64,000 nucleotides of DNA from Ophiura sarsii (lineage: Eukaryota; Echinodermata; Ophiuroidea; Amphilepidida; Ophiuridae). Shown here piece after piece: positions 48,050 through 58,684 of this stretch. The stretch's first letter is position 1. The number at the start of each line of letters is the position of its first letter. Under the pieces are notes generated by a model. That model saw only the letters and a program-made list of their open reading frames with translations. It had not been told where the DNA came from and ran no database searches. The position numbers and the translations under genes are program-made. The stretch lies in NCBI GenBank assembly GCA_035610835.1, contig CM069452.1, positions 8,017,109 to 8,081,108 on the forward strand. The letters are read 5' to 3'.

Positions 48050-51034
48050 TTACAGGTCCAGCCGATTGGCTGGCTTGATTTTTCTGCCTGTTCTTGTGTA
48101 CGTGTGACACTGATCAGTGGTCTCATCTGTATTGTTCACATCTGATCTTGTGTCATGATCACCTGTGTTTGAGTCTTTATCTGCAACTGCTGCCACTGCT
48201 GTTGGTAATTGTTCAGGAATATCAGCCTCCAACAGTAGGCATAGTTTACTCATTGGTCTCACAATGGTTGACGTCTGAGTCTTTACCTTGACTTGTCGTA
48301 CAAATCCATGCTTGTCTGGCATGGTCTCCTTGACCTTTCCCATTCTCCATGTGTTTCTTGGTGCGGTGTCATCAACGATGAGAACAGTGTCGTCCACTTG
48401 AAGGTTACGTTGAGGATTCAACCACCTTTGACGCTGCTGTAACTGAGGTAAATATTCTCTTACCCAAAGCCTCCATAATAAGTCTGCTATAAAGGGGACT
48501 TGTTTCCACCGACGCCTGGTATACTGTTCTTCAGAGTCAGAGAGAAGTCGCTGTATTGTTGGTTTCACTTTCATAAGCAAATGATTTGCATCATTCAGAG
48601 CTTCATTATCATATGGGTCTTTTGATGCTTTAGTGACAGGTCTGCTATTCACTGTCATCTCAATTTCACATGTTGCTTGGTCTACTTTGTCACATCCTTG
48701 ATTCTTAACTGCTTTCTTCTTTCTGATCTTGCCAACCACATCACCCGAATCATTTGCCAACACCTTTACTCTATGTACGGAAACTCTGTCTCTCTGTTTT
48801 ACCATACCGTGGACCTCCCATCCCAGCCGAGTTTTGCATGCGAAGGGTCCGCCATCTTGGCATTGGATAATCTGTATTGGCTCTAGTGCTTTAGGCACAT
48901 TATTTCCAATCATAAGTTCTACTTGATGTCCAGGCTCAAGTTGCACGTCTGGAATCTTGACTTCGTGGAGGTACGGCCACGGCTCTAAGTCTTTTTTCAC
49001 CATAATGTCGTCCTTGATCACTGGTATTGTGGCTTGAACGTACGTTTCTGGTAAATCTATCTTGTTATCTCCCATGTAGTCTGCTACAGTCAATCCTTCT
49101 AACTTGTATGTGTTTGTGTCCTTCACACCGTTGATGGTTTGTATACTGATCTTTGTCTTGTTTCCCTTTACGGCCAGTTTCTTTTGTAGACTTGCTGTAC
49201 AGAAGACTGTAGTACTTTTACTATCTAGCAGCGCATATGTGCTGACTTGTCGTCCTGTCTCTGTTGATCTCACGGTGACTGGCACCACTGACAGCAGTGA
49301 ACCTGCAAAACCGGCCCCGGTTAGGCCACATGAGGTAGAACGCATGGCTTCAACCTTTGGTTCCTGGTTTTCTCTTTCAGCTGATTGTTTCTGTATCTGT
49401 TTACTGTTTTCTATTTCAGCTGATTGTTTCTGTATCTGGTTTCTGTTTTCTCTTTCAGCTGATTGTTTCTGTATCCCCCAGTCCCGATGTAAGATTGTGG
49501 GGTGCTTACGATTACAGGTTTTGCAGTTCAACCTGCTTCTACAATCCTTGACCAAATGTCCTGCTTTCCTAAGACAGCCAAAGCACACTCCATGCTTCTT
49601 CAAACTGGTTATTCTGTCGTCATATGGGTCCTTCATAATGTTTCGGCACTCTTCTGTGTAGTGCGATTTATTTTCACAGCTGAAGCACCATTTGGATGCC
49701 GTCATCGTCATATTTTCATCTGTCGTGCTATTTCTTGTACTTGGTCTCTGTGATCTTTGATGATCTTGTTGAGACTGGCCTTTATCCTCTATGTTGCCAT
49801 ACAACGGATTGATATTTCTCTGAGGAAGATTCAGTCTATTTAGTTGATTTATCAACGTTGTCATTAAAAAGCCAATTTGATCAAGTTGTGTCTGAAACCT
49901 TCTGTCTTGGTGTTGAAACTCTGGTTGAAAACCCATTGCATGGTTATTTGCATATTGCATGCTGGGATTAGTGTAATTTTGCCCTGGCGTATTCTGATTA
50001 TCTACGGATATATTCTGTGCTGCAGCTTGATTAGTCCTGGTGCTATATTGATCACCGCTCCCACTATCAGCATGCATTCTGGGATTGAAGTAAACTTGCT
50101 CTGGTGTATTCTGGTTACTAACGGTTGCATTCTGTGTTGCTGCTTGATTACCGCTCCCACTGTCAGCGTGCATTCTGGGACTGTAGTACCCTGGACTTGG
50201 CATAAAAGTATCTTGGTTATTCAATGTCACGTTTTGTGATGCCGGTTGACTGGTCATGGCGCAATGTTGATAACCGTTGTTCTCAAATTTCTGCTGTACT
50301 GCTTGACCTGCCATGGTGCAATTTGGATCAATGTCTCTGCTACCAGGGTGCATTGTGGGACTGATATAGCTTGGAGTTTTTGATTTGTTAACTCTTGGGC
50401 TCTCTGCTACCTCTTGACTACTAGACGCATGTTGGCCCTGATAATCGGGTGAAGTTCCATGTTTGATTTCTCGACCACTTTCTGCGTTATCGACTTTATC
50501 CTGAACTACGTTACTACTGATCCCTTCAGCTTTATCTGCGTCACATTGCACTAACCGTTGTTGTACACTGCCATTTTTGCTGGAGTTCGGAATATCACTC
50601 AATGGGCTGGCGTCGTCAATCATTGACATTTTATGTCCATGTGAATCTTGTACCCATTTTTCAACACGGGCTTCACTTTCCTTGGATGATACGCACACAC
50701 TTGATGATGACCTCGATGCAGTTGCATACACCTGCAATCTTGCTTCCGTCATTGCCAGTTCTGTTTCGATGACAAGCTTCTCTTTCTTCCAGCGTAACGC
50801 TTCTGCTTTCTTCCAGCGTAACGCTTCTGCTTCCCTTGCTAACGCTTCTGCTTCCCTTGCTAACGCTTCTTCTTCCCATGCTATTTGTCGTTGACTTTCC
50901 ATAGATTTCATTCTGCACAACAACTCAGCCCGCCTCAATAATGCCTCCAATGTTACAGCACAATCAATGTTACTGCTTGTTCTACTGTTCTTCGAACCAG
51001 AGAATAGTGAAGCTTCATGCGAATCATGCGCCAT
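48050..51034 (-). CDS. BEL/Pao Gag-protease fused to integrase C-terminal tail
   Basis: About 994 codons from the first ATG (51034); the open frame runs slightly further upstream without an ATG. In order there is a coiled-coil stretch with AREAEAL repeats (residues about 50-105) and a Q/N-rich region with repeated MHADSGSG blocks (about 250-370). Next come zinc knuckles with CFSC, CFGC and CKTC cysteine pairs (about 447-515), then three IQKQSAE repeats. A retropepsin-like domain with ALLDSKST at about 600 follows, and finally integrase-tail sequence (NSRPVT, then a DUF5641-like region with RRRWKQV and DDTAPRNTW) from about 780 on. Reverse transcriptase, RNase H and the integrase catalytic core are missing without breaking the frame. 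The protease motif has K where the family has G (D-S/T-G), so it is probably inactive. Gag may still assemble particles. Confidence 0.85.
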   Translation of the reverse strand: MAHDSHEASLFSGSKNSRTSSNIDCAVTLEALLRRAELLCRMKSMESQRQIAWEEEALAREAEALAREAEALRWKKAEALRWKKEKLVIETELAMTEARLQVYATASRSSSSVCVSSKESEARVEKWVQDSHGHKMSMIDDASPLSDIPNSSKNGSVQQRLVQCDADKAEGISSNVVQDKVDNAESGREIKHGTSPDYQGQHASSSQEVAESPRVNKSKTPSYISPTMHPGSRDIDPNCTMAGQAVQQKFENNGYQHCAMTSQPASQNVTLNNQDTFMPSPGYYSPRMHADSGSGNQAATQNATVSNQNTPEQVYFNPRMHADSGSGDQYSTRTNQAAAQNISVDNQNTPGQNYTNPSMQYANNHAMGFQPEFQHQDRRFQTQLDQIGFLMTTLINQLNRLNLPQRNINPLYGNIEDKGQSQQDHQRSQRPSTRNSTTDENMTMTASKWCFSCENKSHYTEECRNIMKDPYDDRITSLKKHGVCFGCLRKAGHLVKDCRSRLNCKTCNRKHPTILHRDWGIQKQSAERENRNQIQKQSAEIENSKQIQKQSAERENQEPKVEAMRSTSCGLTGAGFAGSLLSVVPVTVRSTETGRQVSTYALLDSKSTTVFCTASLQKKLAVKGNKTKISIQTINGVKDTNTYKLEGLTVADYMGDNKIDLPETYVQATIPVIKDDIMVKKDLEPWPYLHEVKIPDVQLEPGHQVELMIGNNVPKALEPIQIIQCQDGGPFACKTRLGWEVHGMVKQRDRVSVHRVKVLANDSGDVVGKIRKKKAVKNQGCDKVDQATCEIEMTVNSRPVTKASKDPYDNEALNDANHLLMKVKPTIQRLLSDSEEQYTRRRWKQVPFIADLLWRLWVREYLPQLQQRQRWLNPQRNLQVDDTVLIVDDTAPRNTWRMGKVKETMPDKHGFVRQVKVKTQTSTIVRPMSKLCLLLEADIPEQLPTAVAAVADKDSNTGDHDTRSDVNNTDETTDQCHTYTRTGRKIKPANRLDL

Positions 51035-51421
51035 CCTAAAGCCGGTTATTTTACTTGATATTTTTCTGCATGCGCAAGTGCACAAATATCCATTTGATTC
51101 AATGAAGCCTTATTCAGTGGTAAATGTTCCAATCTATACAAAATGTTGCCTGCTTGTATAATCATATCCTGCACTGCCTGGAGCTACCGTAACATTGGTT
51201 ATAGCGCCCTCTATCATCTGCTCTGCGAAACACGTATCCTAGCAAAGTTGTACTTTTCCATTAACTTTACTTCTTATTTTACATGACGATGAAGATTTAG
51301 ATTTAATTTCATGTCCTTATAGCACGTTCAATGCAGGAAATCGATAGCGATATACAAGCTTAAATATTTTGTCCATCTACCACTGCCGCAAATATCCTTA
51401 TAATGGGTATTTTTACTTAAA
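51035..51421 (-). other. 5' leader of the BEL/Pao element
   Basis: The stretch between the 5' LTR and the first ATG of Gag. It should hold the primer-binding site, but the bases next to the LTR (TTTAAGTAAAAATACCC on the minus strand) do not let me assign a primer tRNA. Confidence 0.6.
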
Positions 51422-51808
51422 TGTAGGGCCTTTTTTGATAGTTCTCCCTTCTGAGATGGCTCGCAGACCGGGTTATTTTCTAACGCAACACTTTGATAAA
51501 ACAAGAAACAAACGATTTCCAAATGATGATTTTCACACCTTGCTGATATAATTCAATAATCCTATAGTGCTTTACCGTTACCAGAAAATATTCCGCTGCA
51601 TCGCAGATGAGCGTATATAATCCTGAAGTCGTTCAAATCGTCGTTAAATGAGAAATTGTGCTGGTAAAAATACCGTGATTTTCCGCAGCCTGGAACCATC
51701 CGAGTTCTTCTGTCAACAACGTCAAATATCAACGCTGAGGGCGTAAACCAAGGTGACAGAATAGCCCCAATGGGTACAGGTCGCAAGAACCCTAAATTGG
51801 CACCAACA
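51422..51808 (-). repeat. 5' LTR of the BEL/Pao element
   Basis: 387 bases, the partner of 45605-45991. On the minus strand it starts TGTTGGTGCC and ends GGCCCTACA. Confidence 0.9.
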
Positions 51809-51895
51809 GTTTGTTATACAATACAATATTATCAGCAATTCAAGGGTTTACACATCAGCCATTCTGTGTATGCCAAATTTTAAAATGTACTGACA

Positions 51896-52324
51896 CAAAG
51901 AAGATTTCTTGATGCACCCCAGGATGCTTCACTTTCATCACATGACCACAGGATTTCTGTCACCAGTGTCTACTGGTTCCCATTGACATTACAGTGCAAG
52001 GAAATGCTTATAAAATTGTTAAATGAGGGTCTTTAAGAAAATCCTTTTGCAAGTAATATGATTGATGTGTATTTAATACAGTCCTCTTTTGATTTTCTTA
52101 AAGACCCTTTATTTTTATGAATACAAGTTTTAGTTGGGATTCAACTTCTTTTAATATTTATATAAGTTACCCTATCTGCACCATGCATTTAGATGGTAGA
52201 GGTCAGACGACCTCCAGTTGTTAATTACTTTAACACATGTGTGGGACTGTTTGTTTTGCTGATAAGCCCTGCTGATACTGTAGGGGCGCTAAGCATTATG
52301 GGGTACATCAAGAAATCTTCTTTG
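51896..52324. mobile_element. hAT-like MITE with internal hairpin
   Basis: A 429-base insert with inverted ends CAAAGAAGATTTCTTGATG and complement. It is flanked by a 9-base direct repeat GTACTGACA (51887-51895 and 52325-52333), compatible with the 8-9 base target of hAT-type elements. Inside, GAGGGTCTTTAAGAAAATC (about 52026) and its complement (about 52092) form a second hairpin. It is non-coding. Confidence 0.7.
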
Positions 52325-52777
52325 GTACTGACAGTTATTACACAACTTGGCACAGATCATAAACAATGTCATGGAACTATATATCCCTAAGGGTCTGTTT
52401 GGTTGGTTTTTGGTCATGGTCACAAAGAAATTAAATAGATTTTTACCTCAGATGTATAATAAATCACCCAGATATTTTTTCTCTTTCAGAACTTTATGTA
52501 TAATTTGACTTTATAAAATAAGAAATGTCACCAGAGGCATTCATTCTGTGCGGCAAATTGGTCCATTTTCATGTGCCAGAAATACACTTAAGCTTCTATG
52601 GCAAATTTCAGGGACCAAATGTGTTTTACTATAAGATTGTGCTACACAACTAAGGGGGAAATAGGAGCAAATGAACATATGAAAGAATCTGGTGTGGTTA
52701 TATTGGGGAAAATAGCAAAGTGCCATCATAACCTGACCTGTATTTTATGCTAATGATGCATTGGTGGATAGAAAACT

Positions 52778-53140
52778 AAAAAAGGACCCTTTAGGATGTC
52801 CTTTTATTTATCAATTATAGTATTATTCCCAATCCCCATCAGTTTCACATTTGCAATAATCTCTCAAGTAGATTATCATACCAAGCAAAAGTCTAACAGA
52901 TCGTATTTTGCCCCTTCCCTCATGGATATACCAAATATAGTTCTCCCAGTCCCCATCTAGGCAACCGCATTTACGTGATAAAAACTGGCAACACCCTCTA
53001 AATTTCTCTTTGGAGAAAAACGTAAACGACGAGCGAAGGCATCGTGATTAAGCCAGGGGCCGGTGGCGGGACAAACTGATGGGGATTGGGAATAATACTA
53101 TAATTGATAAATAAAAGGACATCCTAAAGGGTCCTTTTTT
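52778..53140. mobile_element. Miniature relative of the 7.4-kb element
   Basis: A 363-base unit with inverted ends of more than 60 bases, starting AAAAAAGGACCCTTTAGG and containing CCCAATCCCCATCAG. Its interior (52850-53005) matches the sub-terminal part of the neighbouring large element (60310-60480, inverted). It may be an internally deleted relative that landed beside, or was generated with, the larger one. Confidence 0.6.
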
Positions 53141-53141
53141 A

Positions 53142-56140
53142 ATTTATTACATTATAATTATTCCCAATCCCCATCAGTTTCACATTTGCAATCGATTGAC
53201 ACGGCGAATGGCGGTGAAAGGCCAATCATCGGATGCAGTAAACTGATAGGGATTGGGAAACAAGTGTATACAAACACGAGGGGTCAAAAAACGATAGGAA
53301 ACCATAATAATAAAACCACCTTGATATAAATAACTAACCGTATTAACCTAGTATACAGGTTAATTAAGCTTACTTAAAACGTAAATAGTGTAGTAAACCT
53401 TATAGGATAAGTTAAAGATATCATCTTAAAATACGAACCTGTCTCAAAGACGTCATAAGTGATGTCATAAAAAACGGGGATGTGTCGCAAAAACGGGTGT
53501 ATCGTCTAGTTGGTAGTGTGTCTAGTTGGTATTGCTTTCCCCGTCCAAGACGGCCGAAGCATACCTGCCTCAATCAGTTCTGAGATGGATATCCTTCAGA
53601 TATGAAGAGGTAAATGTCGTATCGGATTTCCATGATACTGTATTGGGGATTTCGTTAATAGAAATCCCTTTAGCGAGTGTGCAAGTCGCGTAGTATGCTC
53701 TAACAGTCACACTGTGGCCTAGTGGTACGCTGTCGTTATTCGTGGCTTTCGCTAATCGAATCGCGTCAACCAACCAACCTGATCCTTGCGACAGCTTTAT
53801 ATGGCTTTTTACTAGAGATAAACAGACGACAGACGTGTTTCCTCGCCTCTAAAATGCTACTGGTTTTATCTAGATACCATATAAGTGATCCCTACTGTTC
53901 TGCCTTTATAGATAAGGTAAGAACAAGGGTGTCGCGGAGTAGTCGTTTCTCTCGTTTTTAGCTAAAAATCCTGGGCGAAAATAGAGAGTAACTCCCGTCG
54001 CCTTGCTGAAAATCGTAAAAATCCCCACGCTAGTTGTTGCGAGTTCTCGGCAGGACGAAGCACGTTTTGCCCAGCTAAACGGAGCCTGTCTCCCAATCCA
54101 AGCCTGTGTTCGTACATTAGATTGGTGCAAAGACCATTAAGCCTTATATGGTAAACGTAAACATAATTACAGGGTGTTCCAAACACATCGTGCAATATCT
54201 CTCTATCTTTAAAAAGAATAGGGTTACCCAAGTTTACATAAATCAAAGAAACGTATAACATCCCTATGCATAAGAAAAGAGGCTCCGAGCAACACTTTCC
54301 TGATGCAACGGTTATAAGAAAAAAAGAAAAGAACGTCATATAGCGATCAATCTTATTGGCGTCGCTTGTAAAGGCTCCAATTGTAGGCCTATATGAGGGC
54401 CATATGATACGAGTTTAAGGGACGAGAAGAAAAATAAAACTCCATGCCCTCAATTAGGAATAAAAGTTGACCGTGGCTGCTTGTAGGCCAAGGTCGAATA
54501 TTGATCTCGGGAAGTTCGTGGTCTCCCCATTTACCGTACCTGGATCAACCTTCCATACGGTACATCATCTGATGTGATGTCTGGCGACTGTGGACAATAG
54601 AACCACCATCCCGGCATCCTGTATGAAAAGGACTGGGCCCAGTCTGTATGAAAACAGATAAATATCCATAGACATTGGATGAATGTAGACCAGGATCCAA
54701 ACTTGACCTCACAGAGTCAGCGATTTCCCCCATACATATGTTGAACTAGAATCGCAAGAGCCCGGCCACGAGGTCCCGAAAGATAGGTTTCGAGAGAGAG
54801 AGAGAGAGACCAATCGTAGATGCACGCAAAAAATACCCCTCTTGGTAAATAGTCTGCGAGAATATAAACATGTAATTGCCATGCCCAATGACTGGGTCTT
54901 TGTTTTTAATGACATCTGTTAAACAGATAAAAAAACAAAACAAACAAACTTGTAAACTGAAAAGGTGATATAGTCGATAAAAACGACGGTACCACGCGAA
55001 TTTATACAAGTTATTTTCGAGGGCGTCAGAGACCCACTTGTCCCAACAAGGGGGTGAAAACCCTACTCTGAATTTCACCCCTCCACGTTTTCTCAGAGTA
55101 GAAAATCGTTGAACATTCCTGGAAAAAAATTGAATAAATAAAAAGATGCGATTTATTCCGTAAAAATAAAATAAAAACCTCCAGAGTCCGAGCCCGGATA
55201 CGTCAAACTCACACAGAGGATCGTCATGAAATTCCCATTTCATTTCCGTTCAAGGAATGAACAATGAACTACTGTAAAAGCTAAAAAGGTTTCAAAGTCT
55301 CTATCCGAACACAATATCGGACAACAGAGGGTGTCGGATTTAAATGAACACGGAAAGGAATATATATAGAAAATGGCATAAAATGAAAATATAATACCAA
55401 CGTGTGATGATCCATAATGTGGGCGTAAAACCAAAAAAGGAAAATCGGTTCGCATCACTCCCCCAGGAGTGTTGAACTGCATCAAAGAAGAAGAAGAAGA
55501 AGAAGAGATCATGAAATGAACTCAGAAGATCTAATGTAGTGAAGAATAAAAACCCCAAAACTCGTGATAAATCCTGTCCTCTAGCCTCGAAAAACTCGTG
55601 AATAGATCAGGCTAGTGAGACGGTTCAGACCCGCTATCGGAGGTCAAGAAATGAAGTCAGAAGTCCATTTCGCACCGTAATCAGGATAAATATGTACAAG
55701 TGTCCACCTTCCATAATGTGGTCATGAAACCAAAAAAGGAGATACGGTTCGCATTACTCCACCAGGAGTGTTGAACTGCATCAAAGAAGAAGAAGAAGAG
55801 ATCATGAAATGAACTCAGAGGATCCAATGTAGTGAAAAGTGATATATATATAAATATATATAACAGACAACAAAGATTTCCAACCAGGAAAAAAGAAGAC
55901 CGTCCTATATAGGCCGTCTCGCAGAATAGTGTATAGATGATTCTTCTCGTAGCGCTTCCGTGTCAGACGTTAAGAAAAAACTTCCAATTGAAAAAACTCG
56001 ATAAAGGCGCGGCCTGGCTCCAAGGCCCACGTTGAAAGAGATAAATATTCAAACTAGGAAAATCAGTCTATACTTGTCAGATTGACATCAGAGTCAGCTG
56101 AAAAAGTAAGTAAGGTCGATGTGTATATTCTTATAAAAAA
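53142..56140. other. Element 3' region without recognisable gene
   Basis: About 3 kb of the large element downstream of its gene. Small minus-strand frames (53962-54339, 54746-55243) look like chance. A GA run sits at 54792-54809. A tRNA-like fragment may lie at about 53709-53772. A block of about 130 bases containing AGGAGTGTTGAACTGCATC and a GAA run is duplicated (55404-55530 and 55703-55830). Confidence 0.5.
55404..55830. repeat. Direct duplication with GAA run
   Basis: Two diverged copies about 300 bases apart, sharing CATAATGTGG, AGGAGTGTTGAACTGCATC, a GAA microsatellite and GATCATGAAATGAACTCAG. Confidence 0.8.
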
Positions 56141-56143
56141 TAT

Positions 56144-56264
56144 ATACAGCTCCCGGTATACCCAGGCCGGCGGACTCCCATCCAAGTACTACCGGGCCCG
56201 ACGTCGCTCAACTTCGGTAATTGGATGAGAAAACCGATCTATCCGACGTGATATGGCCGTAGAC
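56144..56264 (-). pseudogene. 5S rRNA-like sequence
   Basis: A 121-base stretch on the minus strand that follows animal 5S rRNA from its 5' GTCTACGGCCATA through ACCGAAGTTGAGCGACG, GTCGGGCCCGG and AGTACTTGGATGGGAG to TACCGGGAGCTGTA. It is close to the full natural length, but it has an altered 5' third, a missing T after GGGCCCGG and an extra CCG near the 3' end, so it is unlikely to serve in the ribosome. The internal RNA polymerase III promoter region is largely recognisable and a T-run follows at about 56130-56140. It may be a 5S-derived SINE head, a captured promoter of the surrounding element, or a stray 5S pseudogene. Confidence 0.75.
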
Positions 56265-56374
56265 AGGCACGCGGCATACAAAGTTATATATGTAAATAAC
56301 TAGAGTCCTGGAAATCACTTGGCTCCCCATGTTTCCGTTGTTTTCAAGGACAAATGACGGAAAGAAAAAAGAGA

Positions 56375-58623
56375 TGAAAATCCATCTCGTTTGTGCGATC
56401 TCTGATCGAAAGGAGAGACCTTCATCCTTTGAGAAAAAACGAATGTCTATCGTCGTCCCCTGAAGTACACGACCTGACATGTCCATGGCGAGTCGTGCTG
56501 AAGCGTACGATCTCTGTACTTCCTCCGAAGGTTTTTTCAAAAGAGAAGGCTGGAGATCCAAAGCAAGGGCGTTAATCACCGACATCTGGAAGATACTGAG
56601 TCTTCTGATAACAGAAAGTTCCTCCTGTTCGGCCGATAGTACCTCCTCCCATTCCTTCGAGAAGTTATTGACTGAAGAAGATTTCGGCTTCATATAGTCC
56701 ATGACTCCTTTATCGATGGAAGAGATACCGAAACACTCGGTTTCATCCGTTGGGCAGACTCTGAATGCCGCAATGGCTTCCCTTCTATCAATTCTGGCTT
56801 CCTTATCCAGAGTCAGTTTGTCCTTGTTCCTAACCTTCGACATTTCCGTGAAAATTTCGTTGGGAAGAGAAAGAGTAGGAGTCGAAGTCGTCGCTGCCGG
56901 CTCACTAAGGCTATCGAAGAAAAAAGATCCGCCGGAATACTCCTCTGGAACATCAGGGGGCGCCAGTCCCATAGCACTGGCTGCATAGCTGTTGATAGGA
57001 TCAACTCTGTTTCGTTGGAAGATATTCTTAGTTTTGTTTGACTGCCAAGCCAACCCAAAAGGAGAAGGTTCATCCTCAGAAATTTCCTTCCTTATCAGGA
57101 CATTGGCCGGGAAAATACCAGAGTTGTCAGGATCATTGTCTGAGTTATGTTCACCTGAACCCTGTGACAGGTCATCATCATCATCATCATAATTCCCATA
57201 ATCATCATCGTCTTCCTCTTCGATGATATCCTCCTCCTCGTCTACGCTGACTAAGTCCGTGACTGTAGTAGTAGTAGTATAGTAGAAGGGACAGTAGTAG
57301 CGACTACCTGGGATGATTGAGTACTGTTAGTACTAGTACGGGCAGCCGTGGGTTGTGTGACATTGTGATTCGCCCGTGGCTGTGTAAGAGTTGGTTGGGA
57401 ATTTCCCTCAGTATTAACTCTAGCCTGAAAAGCTTTAAACTGCTGCCATTGATAGAATGAGTTATAATCCTCAAGCGATCCCATGGTCGGTCGTTCAATG
57501 ACCCTTGAAGTGGTAGCTACTTGCTGACCATAATTAGGGTGAATTGTCTGGCGGTAAGAGCCAGGATAATAGTCAAAGTCTCCCCCGTGTGAATTCCTTT
57601 GTCTACTGTATGCATCGCTTAACTCTCCTTGAGTACCCCTGTATGCATCTCTTTGACTTGCACTGTTATCCTCTAAAGAGGGATTACGGTAAGCGAGACC
57701 ACTCGATCTATAATCATCTCGATAGTCAGTGCGTGACGAGTTTGCTTTCGGATAGCGATTATTGTCACTGGATCGTGACATAATAGGTTCTAAGGAACCT
57801 TTGTCACAAATACCCTGATTGATATCCGATATTTCCGGGGGGGAAATATTTGCGCGATAATCAGGGGCGCGACTCTGGGCAATACGGACCGGATCTGTGG
57901 TAAGAGGGTCAATATTTACCGTACGAGAAGCGTCTTTGGGGGAGGAGACTAGGTTACTACTATAAAATAGCGTACCCTGGTCCCCCCGGTGAGATCCCCT
58001 ACTCTGTAGCTGTGCACCAAAACCCCCCCGTAAAGAGGGGTGGTGTGCGACAACTGACTCTAGAGCAACAATAGGAGCAGTATAATAGCCTCGTGAGGAA
58101 ATTACACCGCCCGGTGGAGCCAGGATGTGATCTGGGTGCGTGTTTGATGGTATAGATTCACATGCCTGAGTGGAAAGTGGAACCACCTGTCTATTTACAG
58201 GAGCTCCCCTTTCCGTGCTCCCCTCATCAGTAACAGTCTCACCAGTATTTCCGGGGGGGAAACACAACAACCTCTATTATAAGCACGGTCACCATCATGG
58301 GAGGTTGTTTTTCTGTTACTGAACGTCATAACGGCAGGGAGAACACCCCCTCGTGAGGTGTTTCCTGATACTACCGGAATGGATTTCTCCCCCTGTTCGC
58401 TCGTTTGATTGGAACAGGGAGAGGGGATCTGCACACCATCAGAACTGGTATGACTAGGAACCGTCAGAGGAGCTGTAAAGCTTCCCTGACTGTTCACGAC
58501 CCCTGCACCGTCACCTTTACGTGGGAGGTGGATCCCCTCGGGTGATCGATCAGCTTTATTAAACAGAATAGCCGACCGTTCACCTGCGATCAGCTCAGAA
58601 TCGCGAGTATAATTTGGGTAAAT
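56375..58623 (-). pseudogene. Gag-like protein, two frameshifts (DIRS-like, tentative)
   Basis: Three overlapping minus-strand frames read as one protein of about 740 residues. The first runs 58623 to about 58255, following an acceptor-like CATTAG. The second runs about 58260 to 57280. The third runs about 57290 to 56375 and starts before its first in-frame ATG. The frames change at a C/G homopolymer (about 58253-58260) and in a TAG/AGT microsatellite (about 57270-57290), so sequencing or assembly error is possible. The N-terminal two-thirds is low-complexity, rich in S, R, N, Y and Q. It is followed by an acidic stretch (near 57170-57250) and a helical C-terminal part with EWEEVLSAEQEELSVIRRL that resembles the Gag-like ORF1 of DIRS-type elements. 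Similarity stops near 56375, and any enzymes are absent. Confidence 0.5.
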
Positions 58624-58684
58624 CTAATGCTGTCCAGAAACAGATTTACAACAGACCTAACGCACAGTGGTCAAAACAAAAAGT

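Larger units (their letters stand above)
45605..51808 (-). mobile_element. BEL/Pao LTR retrotransposon, deletion derivative
   Basis: A complete LTR element inserted into copy D on the minus strand. The identical-length LTRs have TG...CA ends and a perfect 5-base target duplication GTTTG (45600-45604 and 51809-51813). The empty site in copies A and B reads AACTGTTTGTTATAC. Total length is 6.2 kb. The single coding region (48050-51034) keeps Gag, protease and the integrase tail only, so the element cannot copy itself and would need enzymes in trans. The near-identity of the LTRs indicates very recent insertion. Confidence 0.9.

Noticed and set aside
54746..55243. 165-codon minus-strand frame in the large element
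   Set aside because: Phenylalanine-rich, unlike any family, with no neighbouring coding signal and lying among duplicated non-coding blocks.
56208..56375. C-terminal end of the Gag-like frame as real protein
   Set aside because: The open frame runs through the 5S-like sequence on the same strand, and similarity to Gag-like proteins has already ended near 56375.
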